NCBI RefSeq assembly: GCF_008868175.1
Contig: NZ_WBKT01000040.1
Coordinates: 1-42,431, forward strand
DNA: 42,431 nucleotides
Direction: 5' to 3'
Source of the DNA: Micromonospora sp. AMSO31t
GTDB lineage: Bacteria; Actinomycetota; Actinomycetes; Mycobacteriales; Micromonosporaceae
Part shown: positions 35,329 to 42,431 of the stretch, one piece after another
Layout: the number at the start of each line of letters is the position of its first letter
Position numbering within the stretch: the stretch's first letter is position 1
Position numbers and translations under genes: made by a program
The notes under the pieces: generated by a model
The model's input: the letters and a program-made list of their open reading frames with translations, nothing else
The model's database searches: none
What the model was told of the DNA's origin: nothing

Positions 35329-35856
35329 ATGAGCGCGCTCACCTGGGCGGTCGCCGCGGTCGTCACCGACCCCTCCGGCCGGGTGCTGCTCTGCCGGCAG
35401 TCCGGCGGCGGGCGTCGCTGGGCGCTGCCCGGTGGGCGGCTGCGCCGCGACGAGAGCCCGCCCGCCGCCGCGCGACGCGAGATCCGCGCCGAGACCGGCT
35501 GGGAGGTCGAACTGGTCGACCTGGTCGGCCTCTACCGGCTCGGCGACCCCGCCGCGTCCCCGCCCGCCGCCGGCCACTGCGGCGCCCTGCCCGACGTGCT
35601 GGTGCACGTGTTCCGGGCCCGGACACTCGCCGCGACGCCCGCCGGCACCCCGGCGGGCGGCTGCCACCTCGACTGGCATGCGCCGGACGCGCTGCCCGAG
35701 GCGCTCACCCCGACCACCCGCGCCGCCGTCGCCGACGCCCTGGCCGGTCGCTCCGGCGTCCTCCGCGACCCGACCCAGGACACCGGGCCGGCCGGCGCGG
35801 CGGCGCCCCCGCCCGAACAGCGGTCCGGCGGCGAGCTGGGCACCACCCGGCGCTGA
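35329..35856 (+). CDS. Nudix hydrolase
   Basis: 175 residues. Nudix proteins cleave nucleoside diphosphates linked to another group. The box reads GGRLRRDESPPAAARREIRA followed by ETGWEV. It keeps the Gly, the first Glu, the Arg-Glu pair and the last Glu, but the first Glu of the usual EE pair is Ala. SALTWAVAAVVTDPSGRVLL and CRQSGGGRRWALPGG are the expected flanks. The 30-residue Pro/Gly/Thr tail is likely disordered. ATG 35329 is used because the -10 box ends 8 bases upstream; TTG 35323 is less likely. It is divergent from lgt. The substrate is unknown. Confidence 0.88.
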   Translation: MSALTWAVAAVVTDPSGRVLLCRQSGGGRRWALPGGRLRRDESPPAAARREIRAETGWEVELVDLVGLYRLGDPAASPPAAGHCGALPDVLVHVFRARTLAATPAGTPAGGCHLDWHAPDALPEALTPTTRAAVADALAGRSGVLRDPTQDTGPAGAAAPPPEQRSGGELGTTRR

Positions 35857-36228
35857 CGCTCCCCGTGAGCGGAGGCGAGGAGCCGTCGTGCAGGACAACG
35901 ACGCGCGCCGGGGGCGCCGGCCGCGACCACCGCGCCGCACGAATCGCGGACGTCCCGGGCAGGCCGACCCCCGGGTAGATCCGCGAGCGCCTGTCGAGCT
36001 GATGACGCAAACGACTCAAGCCCGCGTTGCCCGGCGGCCGGGCGGCGGAGGTGAGGTGCGCTGTCGCCAACGACTCAACTCGACAGGCAGTCCCACACCA
36101 TCACCGAGGCACGGCGCCCGCACGGGCCGGACCGATGGCTCCGCACAAGAACGGCGGGATGGCGGCATCGGCGAGCGCCGGACGCCACCACGTCGGCGAG
36201 CTGGCGTGGAGCGAGGGAACAGCGGCCG
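35857..36228. other. 372-base stretch without a convincing gene
   Basis: Between the Nudix gene (+) and trpA (-, 3' end). It has patches of lower GC. I see an inverted repeat CCTGTCGAG (35990-35998) / CTCGACAGG (36079-36087) enclosing a direct repeat AACGACTCAA (36010-36019 and 36069-36078). A GTG at 35888 with a good GAGGAG ribosome site opens a frame, but its Arg/Pro/Gly-rich product and loss of G/C third-position bias after about 17 codons argue against a gene. No tRNA or known RNA is recognised. Confidence 0.5.
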
Positions 36229-37032
36229 TCAGCGGGCCGGGTTGCGGACGCCTTCGGCGAGTTCGGCGCTCAGGGCGCGCAGGGCGGTCAGGCCGGCCGC
36301 CTGGTCGGGGGCGTCGAGCACGCAGCGGACCAGCGCGCTGCCGACGATCACCGCGTCGGCGTACCCGGCCACGGTGGCGGCCTGGGCGCCCGTGCCCACG
36401 CCCAGCCCGACGCCGACAGGCAGGTCGGAGACCTCGCGCAGCCGCGACACCAGGACCGGGGCCGCCTCGGAGGTCTGCGACCGCGCGCCGGTCACGCCCA
36501 TGATGGCCGTGGCGTAGACGAAGCCGCGGCAGTGCCCAACGGTCATCGTCAGCCGCGCGTCGGTGGAGGACGGGGAGACCAGGAACGTCCGGTCCAGGCC
36601 GTGCGCCTCGGAGGCGGCCAGCCACTCGCCGGCCTCGTCGGGGATCAGGTCCGGCGTGATCAGGCCGGTGCCCCCGGCGGCGGCCAGGTCGCGGGCGAAC
36701 GCGTCGACGCCGTACTGCTCGATCGGGTTCCAGTAGGTCATGGTGACCACCGGCGCGCCGGTCGCGGCCACCGCCTCGATGATGCGCAGCGTGTCCGCGG
36801 TGCGGACGCCGCCGGCCAGGGCGATGTCGCTGGCCTTCTGGATGACCGGGCCGTCCATCACCGGGTCGGAGTAGGGGATCTCCACCTCGATGACGTCGAC
36901 GCCGGCCTCGACCATGGCGGTCATCGCGGCGATGCTGCCCTCGACGGTCGGGAAGCCCGCCGGCATGCAGCCGACCAGCACGGCCCGCCCGTCGGCCCGG
37001 GCCTTGTCGAAGGCGACCCCGATCCGGCTCAC
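36229..37032 (-). CDS. trpA: Tryptophan synthase alpha subunit
   Basis: 267 residues. Splits indole-3-glycerol phosphate to indole, which passes by tunnel to TrpB. The signature VIEVEIPYSDPVMDGP holds catalytic Glu49 and Asp60 at the classical positions, with Glu51 where Gly is common elsewhere. Other anchors are FVYATAIMGVTGAR (phosphate-binding loop) and VGVGLGVGTGAQAATVAGYA. GTG 37032 starts 4 bases after the trpB stop codon, so the two are tightly coupled. It ends the trpCBA run; nothing clearly follows on the same strand before lgt. Confidence 0.97.
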   Translation of the reverse strand: MSRIGVAFDKARADGRAVLVGCMPAGFPTVEGSIAAMTAMVEAGVDVIEVEIPYSDPVMDGPVIQKASDIALAGGVRTADTLRIIEAVAATGAPVVTMTYWNPIEQYGVDAFARDLAAAGGTGLITPDLIPDEAGEWLAASEAHGLDRTFLVSPSSTDARLTMTVGHCRGFVYATAIMGVTGARSQTSEAAPVLVSRLREVSDLPVGVGLGVGTGAQAATVAGYADAVIVGSALVRCVLDAPDQAAGLTALRALSAELAEGVRNPAR

Positions 37033-37036
37033 GCTC

Positions 37037-38269
37037 TCACTCCTTGTCGAGGATGCCGAAGTATGCGCCGGCGGTGTGCACGTCCTTGTCCCCCCGGCCG
37101 GAGAGGTTGACCACGATGACCGGCTCCCGGCCCAGCTCGGCGGCCAGCTGCGGGGCGATCGTCCGGGCGCCGGCGAGCGCGTGCGAGCTCTCGATCGCCG
37201 GGATGATGCCCTCGGTGCGGCAGAGCAGCTCGAAGGCGGCCATCGCCTCGTCGTCGTCGACGGGCAGGTAGGTGGCCCGCCCGCTGTCGTGCAGCCAGGC
37301 GTGCTCCGGCCCGACGCCCGGGTAGTCCAGGCCGGCCGAGATCGAGTGCGACTCGATCGTCTGGCCGTCGGAGTTCTGCAGCACGTACGTCCGGGTGCCG
37401 TGCAGCACGCCCGCCGAGCCGCCGGTGATGCTGGCCGCGTGCCGGCCGGTCGCCACGCCCTCGCCGCCGGCCTCGAAGCCGTAGAGGCGCACGCCGGTGT
37501 CGGGCACGAAGGCGTGGAAGATGCCGAGCGCGTTGGAGCCGCCGCCCACGCAGGCCGCGACCGCGTCCGGCAGCCCGCCGGTGAGGTCGAGGCACTGCTG
37601 GCGGGCCTCGACGCCGATGCCGCGGACGAAGTCCCGAACCATCTCGGGGAACGGGTGCGGGCCCGCGGCGGTGCCGATCAGGTAGTGGGTGCTGTCGACA
37701 TTGGCGACCCAGTCCCGCATCGCCTCGTTCATCGCGTCCTTGAGCGTGCGCGAGCCCGTGGTGACCGGGACGACGGTGGCGCCGAGCATCCGCATCCGGG
37801 CGACGTTGAGCGCCTGCCGCTCGGTGTCCACCTCGCCCATGTAGACCACGCATTCGAGGTCGAACAGGGCGGCGGCGGTGGCGGTGGCGACGCCGTGCTG
37901 GCCGGCGCCGGTCTCCGCGATCACCCGCTGCTTGCCCATCCGCTTCGTGAGCAGCGCCTGGCCGAGCACGTTGCGGACCTTGTGCGCGCCGGTGTGGTTG
38001 AGGTCCTCCCGCTTGAGCAGGACCCGGGCGCCGATCTGGGCGGAGAGCCGCCGGGCCTCGTAGAGCAGCGAGGGGGCGCCGGCGTAGTCGCGCAGCAGGG
38101 CGTCGAACTCGGCGAGGAAGCTCTCGTCGGTCATCGCCTTCCGGTACGCCGCGTCCAGCTCGTCGAGCGCCGCGACCAGCGCCTCGGGGACGAAGCGGCC
38201 ACCGAACCGGCCGAAGTGACCGGCGGCGTCGGGAAGCTGGCCGGCCGGGGCCGCGGCGTCAGTGCTCAT
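37037..38269 (-). CDS. trpB: Tryptophan synthase beta subunit
   Basis: 410 residues. A PLP enzyme joining indole and serine to tryptophan. The PLP lysine is Lys97 in [40 protein letters not shown] is the substrate loop, [16 protein letters not shown] binds the PLP phosphate, and [20 protein letters not shown] closes the chain. It is of the classical TrpB1 type, fitting its coupling with trpA. ATG 38269 lies 39 bases after trpC; an AGAGGA ribosome site is about 9 bases upstream. The Streptomyces small gene trpX is absent from this gap. Confidence 0.98.
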   Translation of the reverse strand: MSTDAAAPAGQLPDAAGHFGRFGGRFVPEALVAALDELDAAYRKAMTDESFLAEFDALLRDYAGAPSLLYEARRLSAQIGARVLLKREDLNHTGAHKVRNVLGQALLTKRMGKQRVIAETGAGQHGVATATAAALFDLECVVYMGEVDTERQALNVARMRMLGATVVPVTTGSRTLKDAMNEAMRDWVANVDSTHYLIGTAAGPHPFPEMVRDFVRGIGVEARQQCLDLTGGLPDAVAACVGGGSNALGIFHAFVPDTGVRLYGFEAGGEGVATGRHAASITGGSAGVLHGTRTYVLQNSDGQTIESHSISAGLDYPGVGPEHAWLHDSGRATYLPVDDDEAMAAFELLCRTEGIIPAIESSHALAGARTIAPQLAAELGREPVIVVNLSGRGDKDVHTAGAYFGILDKE

Positions 38270-38308
38270 CGCGGGAGTCCTCTCGCTGCGTCTCGGGGCC
38301 CGGTGGGG

Positions 38309-39199
38309 TCAGCGCACCGGGCGGGGCGTGGCCGGGTGGTTGCCGGCGTTGACCAGCTCGGCGACCGCCTCGCGAGGGCTCTTCTGGGTGACCAGGCCCT
38401 CGCCGACCAGGACCGCGTCGGCGCCCGCCGAGGCGTACCGGATGAGGTCGTGCGGGCCGCGCACGCCGGACTCGGCGATCTTGACGACGCTGCTCGGCAG
38501 GCCGGGGGCGATCCGCTCGAACACCGAGCGGTCGACCTCCAGGGTACGCAGGTCACGGGCGTTGACGCCGATCACCTGCGCGCCGGCCTCCATGGCGCGG
38601 TCGGCCTCCTCCTCGTTGTGCACCTCGACGAGCGCGCACATGCCCAGCGACTCGATCCGCTCCAGCAGACCGACCAGGACGTTCTGCTCCAGCGCGGCGA
38701 CGATCAGCAGCACCAGGTCGGCGCCGTGCGCGCGGGCCTCGTGCACCTGGTAGCTGGAGACCACGAAGTCCTTGCGCAGCACCGGCACGTTGACCGCGGC
38801 ACGCACCGCGGCCAGGTCGTCCAGCGACCCGCCGAACCAGCGACCCTCGGTGAGCACGCTGATCGCGCGGGCGCCACCGGCGGCGTAGTCGCCGGCCAGG
38901 TCGGCGGGGTCGGCGATCTCGGCCAGCCGCCCCTTGGACGGCGACGAGCGCTTCACCTCGGCGATCACCGCCACGCCGGGCCGGCGCAGCGCCGCGTACG
39001 CGTCCAGCGGCGGCGGCGCGGCGGCGGCCAGCTCGCGGATCCGCTCCAGCGGAACCTGTTCCTGTCGCCGGGCCACGTCCTCGCGCACGCCGGCCAGGAT
39101 CTCGTCGAGCACGCTTACGGACGCCGCCGGACCGGCCTCGTCCCCCTCCGCGTGCGCATGCTCAGCAGTCACCAACGGACTCCCCTCTCCGGGTGTCAT
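38309..39199 (-). CDS. trpC: Indole-3-glycerol-phosphate synthase
   Basis: 296 residues. Closes the indole ring in tryptophan synthesis. The TIM barrel shows [20 protein letters not shown] (catalytic Lys), [74 protein letters not shown] and [20 protein letters not shown]. The core begins at [13 protein letters not shown], near residue 29, so the first residues are an extra tail. ATG 39199 may be leaderless: TAGCAT (39211-39206) ends 6 bases upstream. GTG 39172 with an AGGGGAG ribosome site is the alternative start on the same transcript. It leads trpC-trpB-trpA. Confidence 0.96.
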   Translation of the reverse strand: MTPGEGSPLVTAEHAHAEGDEAGPAASVSVLDEILAGVREDVARRQEQVPLERIRELAAAAPPPLDAYAALRRPGVAVIAEVKRSSPSKGRLAEIADPADLAGDYAAGGARAISVLTEGRWFGGSLDDLAAVRAAVNVPVLRKDFVVSSYQVHEARAHGADLVLLIVAALEQNVLVGLLERIESLGMCALVEVHNEEEADRAMEAGAQVIGVNARDLRTLEVDRSVFERIAPGLPSSVVKIAESGVRGPHDLIRYASAGADAVLVGEGLVTQKSPREAVAELVNAGNHPATPRPVR

Positions 39200-39602
39200 G
39201 GGCCGATGCTAGGGGGCGCCACCTGGACGCAAGTGCCCGGGGGTATGGCGCTCCTCACGAAATGGGCTGTGGCATGATGGCCGACTTCGGGTGAACGCGG
39301 TGTCACGCAGCGCCATCGCGCCCATCGACCGGCGTCACCCGGGCGCGTCCCGCGCCCCCGGCCACCATATCGACCGCCACCCATGACCTATCTCACCACG
39401 ACGCCCCGCTCCGCGCAGGAGAGCGAGGCTTGTCGATGTTGTGAGCAAGCTCAAGGCCGAACGGCCCTGCCCAGGTCGGGCCGGTTGCCGCAGAGTTGAC
39501 AGGCGTTTCACGGCGGCGAAACGTGAGCCCGGCAGCATCTTCCTCGGGCAGACTCGATGAGGCGGCTGCCGACCGTCGCCAACGATCTCGTGCGGGGTGA
39601 CC
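39200..39602. other. 403-base divergent control region of trpC and a small gene
   Basis: Holds the trpC -10 box (39206-39211), an inverted repeat GCGCCA (39216-39221) / TGGCGC (39246-39251), and a minus-strand frame (39384-39196) whose stop overlaps the trpC ATG. Toward the plus-strand small gene there is a TTGACA box near 39497, 17 bases before AAACGT, and two short hairpins (CGTTTC/GAAACG and GCCCG/CGGGC) within about 39500-39555. No RNA family is recognised. Confidence 0.5.
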
Positions 39603-39878
39603 ATGAGCGCCAACGGGCCGAACCAGAGCCTCGATTTCACCACCATCTCCCGGAGCGTCGCGTCGCTCGCCGTCGGCGTGGTGCACACGCTGGAACGCGC
39701 CATGGCCGGCGACGGCCGGATGCGCACCGCCCGGGGCAACGCCTGGGAGGCGGTCTGCGCCGACCGGGCGCGCGCCGCGCAGCGCCGCGAGCTGGACCGC
39801 CTGGTGGCCGAGCTGGCCGCCGCCCGCGCCGCGGCCCGCGAGCGCCGGGACGCGCGCGACGCCCAGCCGGTGAGCTGA
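39603..39878 (+). CDS. Small hypothetical helical protein
   Basis: 91 residues, unrecognised. SANGPNQSLDFTTISRSVAS, then VGVVHTLERAMAGDGRMRTA, WEAVCADRARAAQRRELDRL and an Ala/Arg-rich coiled-coil end. Predicted wholly helical, soluble, one Cys. The coding bias (G/C at third positions) is good, so it is probably a real gene. ATG 39603 has a GGGG ribosome site 5 bases upstream; GTG 39597 is possible. It runs against the trp genes, between trpC and the Trp membrane-protein gene, and ends about 60 bases from the latter. Confidence 0.65.
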   Translation: MSANGPNQSLDFTTISRSVASLAVGVVHTLERAMAGDGRMRTARGNAWEAVCADRARAAQRRELDRLVAELAAARAAARERRDARDAQPVS

Positions 39879-39938
39879 CCCGGCGGGCGCCGCGACCCGC
39901 AGCCGGTGAGCGGCGGCGCCGGGACGGGCGCCGGACGG

Positions 39939-40502
39939 TCAGCGGACCGTTGGGTCCTCGCCCCGGTCCAGCGCCTCCCAGGCGTCCCGGGTGCCACGCT
40001 CGACCGCCGGCCGGTCCTCACCCGCGGGTTCCGCCGGCCGCCCCGGCCGCCGCTCGTAGCGGGCGCCCATCGCGGGCCAGTCGCCGCCGCGCAGCGCCGT
40101 GAGCAGCCCGCCGGCCAGCAGGACCAGCCCGCCCACCAGCACCAGCGCCGGCCACTGCCGGCTCACCCCGGACTCGGTCAGCCCGTAGCCGCCACCGGCA
40201 GCCACACCCAGCCCCAGCAGGGCCAGCAGGCCGCCCAGCAGCCGCCGGACCCGCCCCCGGGTGGCCAGCACCGCGCCGCCGCCAGCCAGCCCGACGAGGG
40301 CCAGCGCCGACACCCAGGGCAGCAGCTCCGCGCCGGTGCGGGCATGCCGGCTGGGCGGCAGCGAGCCGCGGGCGGTCAGCTCGACCGACCAGGTCCGGGT
40401 CACCGCCCAGAACGCCAGGCCCGCGCCGGCCAGGCAGAGCAGCACGGCGTACGTCAGCTCGCGCCGGCCCCGCGCGGCGGGCGCGCCCGTCGACCCGCTC
40501 AT
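39939..40502 (-). CDS. Trp biosynthesis-associated membrane protein
   Basis: 187 residues with four membrane helices: LTYAVLLCLAGAGLAFWAVT, LLPWVSALALVGLAGGGAVL, LLGGLLALLGLGVAAGGGYG and WPALVLVGGLVLLAGGLLTA. The TRTWSVEL loop after helix 1 and the ending RYERRPGRPAEPAGEDRPAV with DAWEALDRGEDPT match the actinobacterial TrpE-linked membrane family (TIGR02234 type). Its role is unproven; tryptophan transport or scaffolding has been guessed from context. ATG 40502 overlaps the trpE stop codon (ATGA), so it is translated with trpE. Confidence 0.88.
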   Translation of the reverse strand: MSGSTGAPAARGRRELTYAVLLCLAGAGLAFWAVTRTWSVELTARGSLPPSRHARTGAELLPWVSALALVGLAGGGAVLATRGRVRRLLGGLLALLGLGVAAGGGYGLTESGVSRQWPALVLVGGLVLLAGGLLTALRGGDWPAMGARYERRPGRPAEPAGEDRPAVERGTRDAWEALDRGEDPTVR

Positions 40503-42052
40503 CGGGCGGGCCGCAGCGTCTCGGCGGCGGCGATCGCGGCGAGCACGGCCGCGGCCTTGCTGCGGGTCTCCTGGTCCTCGGCGGCGGGATCGGAATCCGC
40601 CACGACACCCGCCCCCGCCTGCACGTAGGCGCGGCCCTCGCGGATCAGCGCGGTGCGGATGGCGATGGCCATGTCCAGGTCGCCGCCGAAGCCGAAGTAG
40701 CCGACCGTGCCGCCGTAGAGGCCGCGCCGGACCGGCTCCAGCTCCTCGATGATCTCCATGGCCCGGACCTTGGGCGCGCCGGAGAGGGTGCCGGCCGGGA
40801 AGGTCGCGGCGAGCGCGTCGAAGGCGGTGCGGTCGTCGCGCAGCTCACCGACGACCGTGGAGACGATGTGCATGACGTGGCTGTACCGCTCGATGGTGGC
40901 GAACTCCGGCACCTCGACCGTGCCCGGCCGGCAGACCCGGCCCAGGTCGTTGCGGCCCAGGTCGACGAGCATGACGTGCTCGGCCCGCTCCTTCGGGTCG
41001 GCGAGCAGCTCGGCGGCGAGCCGGGCGTCCGCCTCGGGTGAGCCGCCGCGCGGCCGGGTGCCGGCGATCGGGTGCAGCAGCGCCCGGCGCTCCCCGTCCG
41101 CGCCGGTGCTCACCTTGAGATGGGCCTCCGGCGAGGAGCCGACGATGTCGAAGCCGTCGAAGCGCAGCAGGTACATGTACGGGCTGGGGTTCGTGGTGCG
41201 CAGCACCCGGTAGACGTCGAGCGGGTCGGCGTGGGTGGGGCGCTCGAAGCGCTGGCTGAGCACGATCTGGAAGCACTCGCCGGCCCGGATCGCCTCCTTG
41301 GCCGCCTCCACCGCCTTCGGGTAGCCGCCCTCCGGGGTGCGGCTGACCACCTCGCCGACACCGGGTCGGGCGACCGTCGAGATCATGGGCGGGATCGGTC
41401 GGGACAGCGCGGTGGTCATGGCGTCCAGCCGGCCCACCGCGTGGTGGTACGCGGCGGCGACCAGCGACTCCCGGTCCGGCGCGTCGAGCGGGGGCAGCAC
41501 CGCGTTGGCGACCAGGATCGCCGAGCCGTCGTAGTGGTCGAGCACCACGAGGTCGGTGGCGAGCATCATGCCCAGCTCGGGCACGTCGAGTTCGTCCTCG
41601 GTCAGCTCGGGCAGCCGCTCGAAGCGGCGGACCAGGTCGTACCCGAGATAGCCGACCATGCCGCCGGTGAGCGGCGGCATGCCGCTGGACGGGTCCCAGG
41701 CCGGGCCGGCCAGCGCGGCGACGGTCTCCCGGAGCGCGGCCACCGGGTCGCCGGTGGCCGGCACCCCGGCGGGTGGCTCGCCGGCCCAGACCGCCGCACC
41801 GTCCCGCTCGGTCAGCGTGGCGCTGCTGCGCACCCCGATGAAGGAGTAGCGCGACCAGGCCATGCCGGCCGAGCCGACGCCCTGCTCGGCGGACTCCAGC
41901 AGGAACGTGCCGGGGCCGCCGGCCAGCTTGCGGTAGACGCCGACCGGGGTCTCCGCGTCGGCGAGCAACCGCCGGGTGACCGGCACGACCCGCCAGCGGG
42001 CCGCCAGGCCGGCGAAGGCGGCCTGGTCCGGACTGACCGTGCCGTCGGTCAT
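40499..42052 (-). CDS. trpE: Anthranilate synthase component I
   Basis: 517 residues. Turns chorismate plus ammonia (from TrpG) into anthranilate, the committed step. [10 protein letters not shown] carries the LLES element that binds feedback tryptophan, so it should be inhibited by the product. The chorismate-binding core includes [65 protein letters not shown], and [22 protein letters not shown] 42052 overlaps the hisI stop codon (ATGA) and its own stop overlaps the membrane-protein start. trpG and trpD are not in the window. Confidence 0.97.
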   Translation of the reverse strand: MTDGTVSPDQAAFAGLAARWRVVPVTRRLLADAETPVGVYRKLAGGPGTFLLESAEQGVGSAGMAWSRYSFIGVRSSATLTERDGAAVWAGEPPAGVPATGDPVAALRETVAALAGPAWDPSSGMPPLTGGMVGYLGYDLVRRFERLPELTEDELDVPELGMMLATDLVVLDHYDGSAILVANAVLPPLDAPDRESLVAAAYHHAVGRLDAMTTALSRPIPPMISTVARPGVGEVVSRTPEGGYPKAVEAAKEAIRAGECFQIVLSQRFERPTHADPLDVYRVLRTTNPSPYMYLLRFDGFDIVGSSPEAHLKVSTGADGERRALLHPIAGTRPRGGSPEADARLAAELLADPKERAEHVMLVDLGRNDLGRVCRPGTVEVPEFATIERYSHVMHIVSTVVGELRDDRTAFDALAATFPAGTLSGAPKVRAMEIIEELEPVRRGLYGGTVGYFGFGGDLDMAIAIRTALIREGRAYVQAGAGVVADSDPAAEDQETRSKAAAVLAAIAAAETLRPAR

Positions 42053-42431
42053 GAGGTGGCCTCCGGGGCGCTGACCGGGAGCTCGGTGAAGAAGCAGGTG
42101 CGGTGCCCGGTGTGGCAGGCCGCCCCGACCTGCTCGACGCTGACCAGCAGCGCGTCGCCGTCGCAGTCCAGGGCGACCGAGCGGACGTACTGGTGGTGGC
42201 CGGAGGTGGCGCCCTTGACCCAGTACTCCTGGCGGCTGCGCGACCAGTAGGTGGCGCGGCCGGTGGTCAGGGTGCGGTGCAGCGCCTCGTCGTCCATCCA
42301 GGCGACCATCAGCACCTCACCCGAGTCGTGCGCGCGGACCACCGCGGCCACCAGGCCGTCCGGGGAGCGGCGCAGCCGGGCCGCGATGGCCGGGTCAAGC
42401 CGGGAGGGGCGGGCCGGCTGCGCCGCTCCCC
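42049..42431 (-). CDS. hisI: Phosphoribosyl-AMP cyclohydrolase, 5' end cut by window edge
   Basis: At least 127 residues. Opens the adenine ring of phosphoribosyl-AMP in histidine synthesis. Visible: [60 protein letters not shown], and the zinc/Mg ligands in [10 protein letters not shown] and [11 protein letters not shown]. No start codon upstream of the conserved region lies inside the window, so the first residues are beyond 42431. It overlaps trpE by 4 bases, the standard actinobacterial his-trp junction. Confidence 0.95.
   Translation of the reverse strand, partial: GAAQPARPSRLDPAIAARLRRSPDGLVAAVVRAHDSGEVLMVAWMDDEALHRTLTTGRATYWSRSRQEYWVKGATSGHHQYVRSVALDCDGDALLVSVEQVGAACHTGHRTCFFTELPVSAPEATS

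Noticed and set aside
35888..36517. GTG frame with a good ribosome site after the Nudix gene
   Set aside because: The product is Arg/Pro/Gly-rich without motifs. Third-position G/C bias fades after about 17 codons, and the frame runs antisense into trpA.
39490..39560. Possible riboswitch (two small hairpins) ahead of the 91-residue gene
   Set aside because: The bases do not match the guanidine-II, c-di-GMP or ydaO consensus I know. The hairpins are short and may be chance.

Overview
High-GC DNA whose genes carry strong G/C third-position bias, many GTG starts and the gene order pyk-tesB, hisI-trpE-(Trp membrane protein), trpC-trpB-trpA and lgt. This is typical of Actinomycetota. The small helical DUF6244-type protein and the overall protein character suggest Micromonosporaceae, probably Micromonospora. 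That genus call is an inference from recognition, not from a search.

Layout. Positions 1-6.7 kb hold central and redox metabolism: the 5' part of an acyl-CoA thioesterase II gene, pyruvate kinase, a berberine-bridge-type FAD oxidase, a YCII-like protein, an aldo/keto reductase and a GMC oxidoreductase. From 6.7 to 18.4 kb is an accessory stretch: a secreted class-2 lipase, a membrane pentapeptide-repeat protein, a DUF6244-type helical protein, a stand-alone GntR winged helix divergent from a small Cys protein, a translationally coupled pair (three-module FtsK/EccC-like ATPase plus a coiled-coil, Pro/Gly-rich, three-helix membrane protein), a divergent Tat-exported PhoX-like protein, and an 890-residue one-span protein joining an NTPase-like cytoplasmic part without a P-loop to an extracellular periplasmic-binding-protein domain. 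From 18.5 to 20.9 kb is a TetR repressor and a divergent 14-helix MFS efflux gene sharing a two-copy operator, with a five-codon leader peptide ahead of the efflux gene. Then come a secreted SGNH esterase, a secreted M1 peptidase, a truncated membrane gene and a second MFS exporter.

From 25.5 kb to the end is mostly amino-acid metabolism: gltB-gltD (glutamate synthase), a GNAT acetyltransferase, lgt followed by an FAD monooxygenase, a Nudix hydrolase, trpC-trpB-trpA, a small reverse-oriented gene, then the overlapping chain hisI-trpE-Trp membrane protein running off the right edge. GltBD makes glutamate from glutamine and 2-oxoglutarate. TrpE, TrpC and TrpBA cover the first and last steps of tryptophan synthesis; trpD and trpF are not in the window.

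Most convergent gene pairs are separated by strong GC hairpins. Several genes appear leaderless, with a TANNNT -10 box ending 6-8 bases before the start codon. The most interesting parts are the FtsK-like ATPase/membrane pair, the pseudo-NTPase receptor, the TetR/MFS control region with its MPAIR leader, and a 57-base hairpin inside the small Cys-protein gene.
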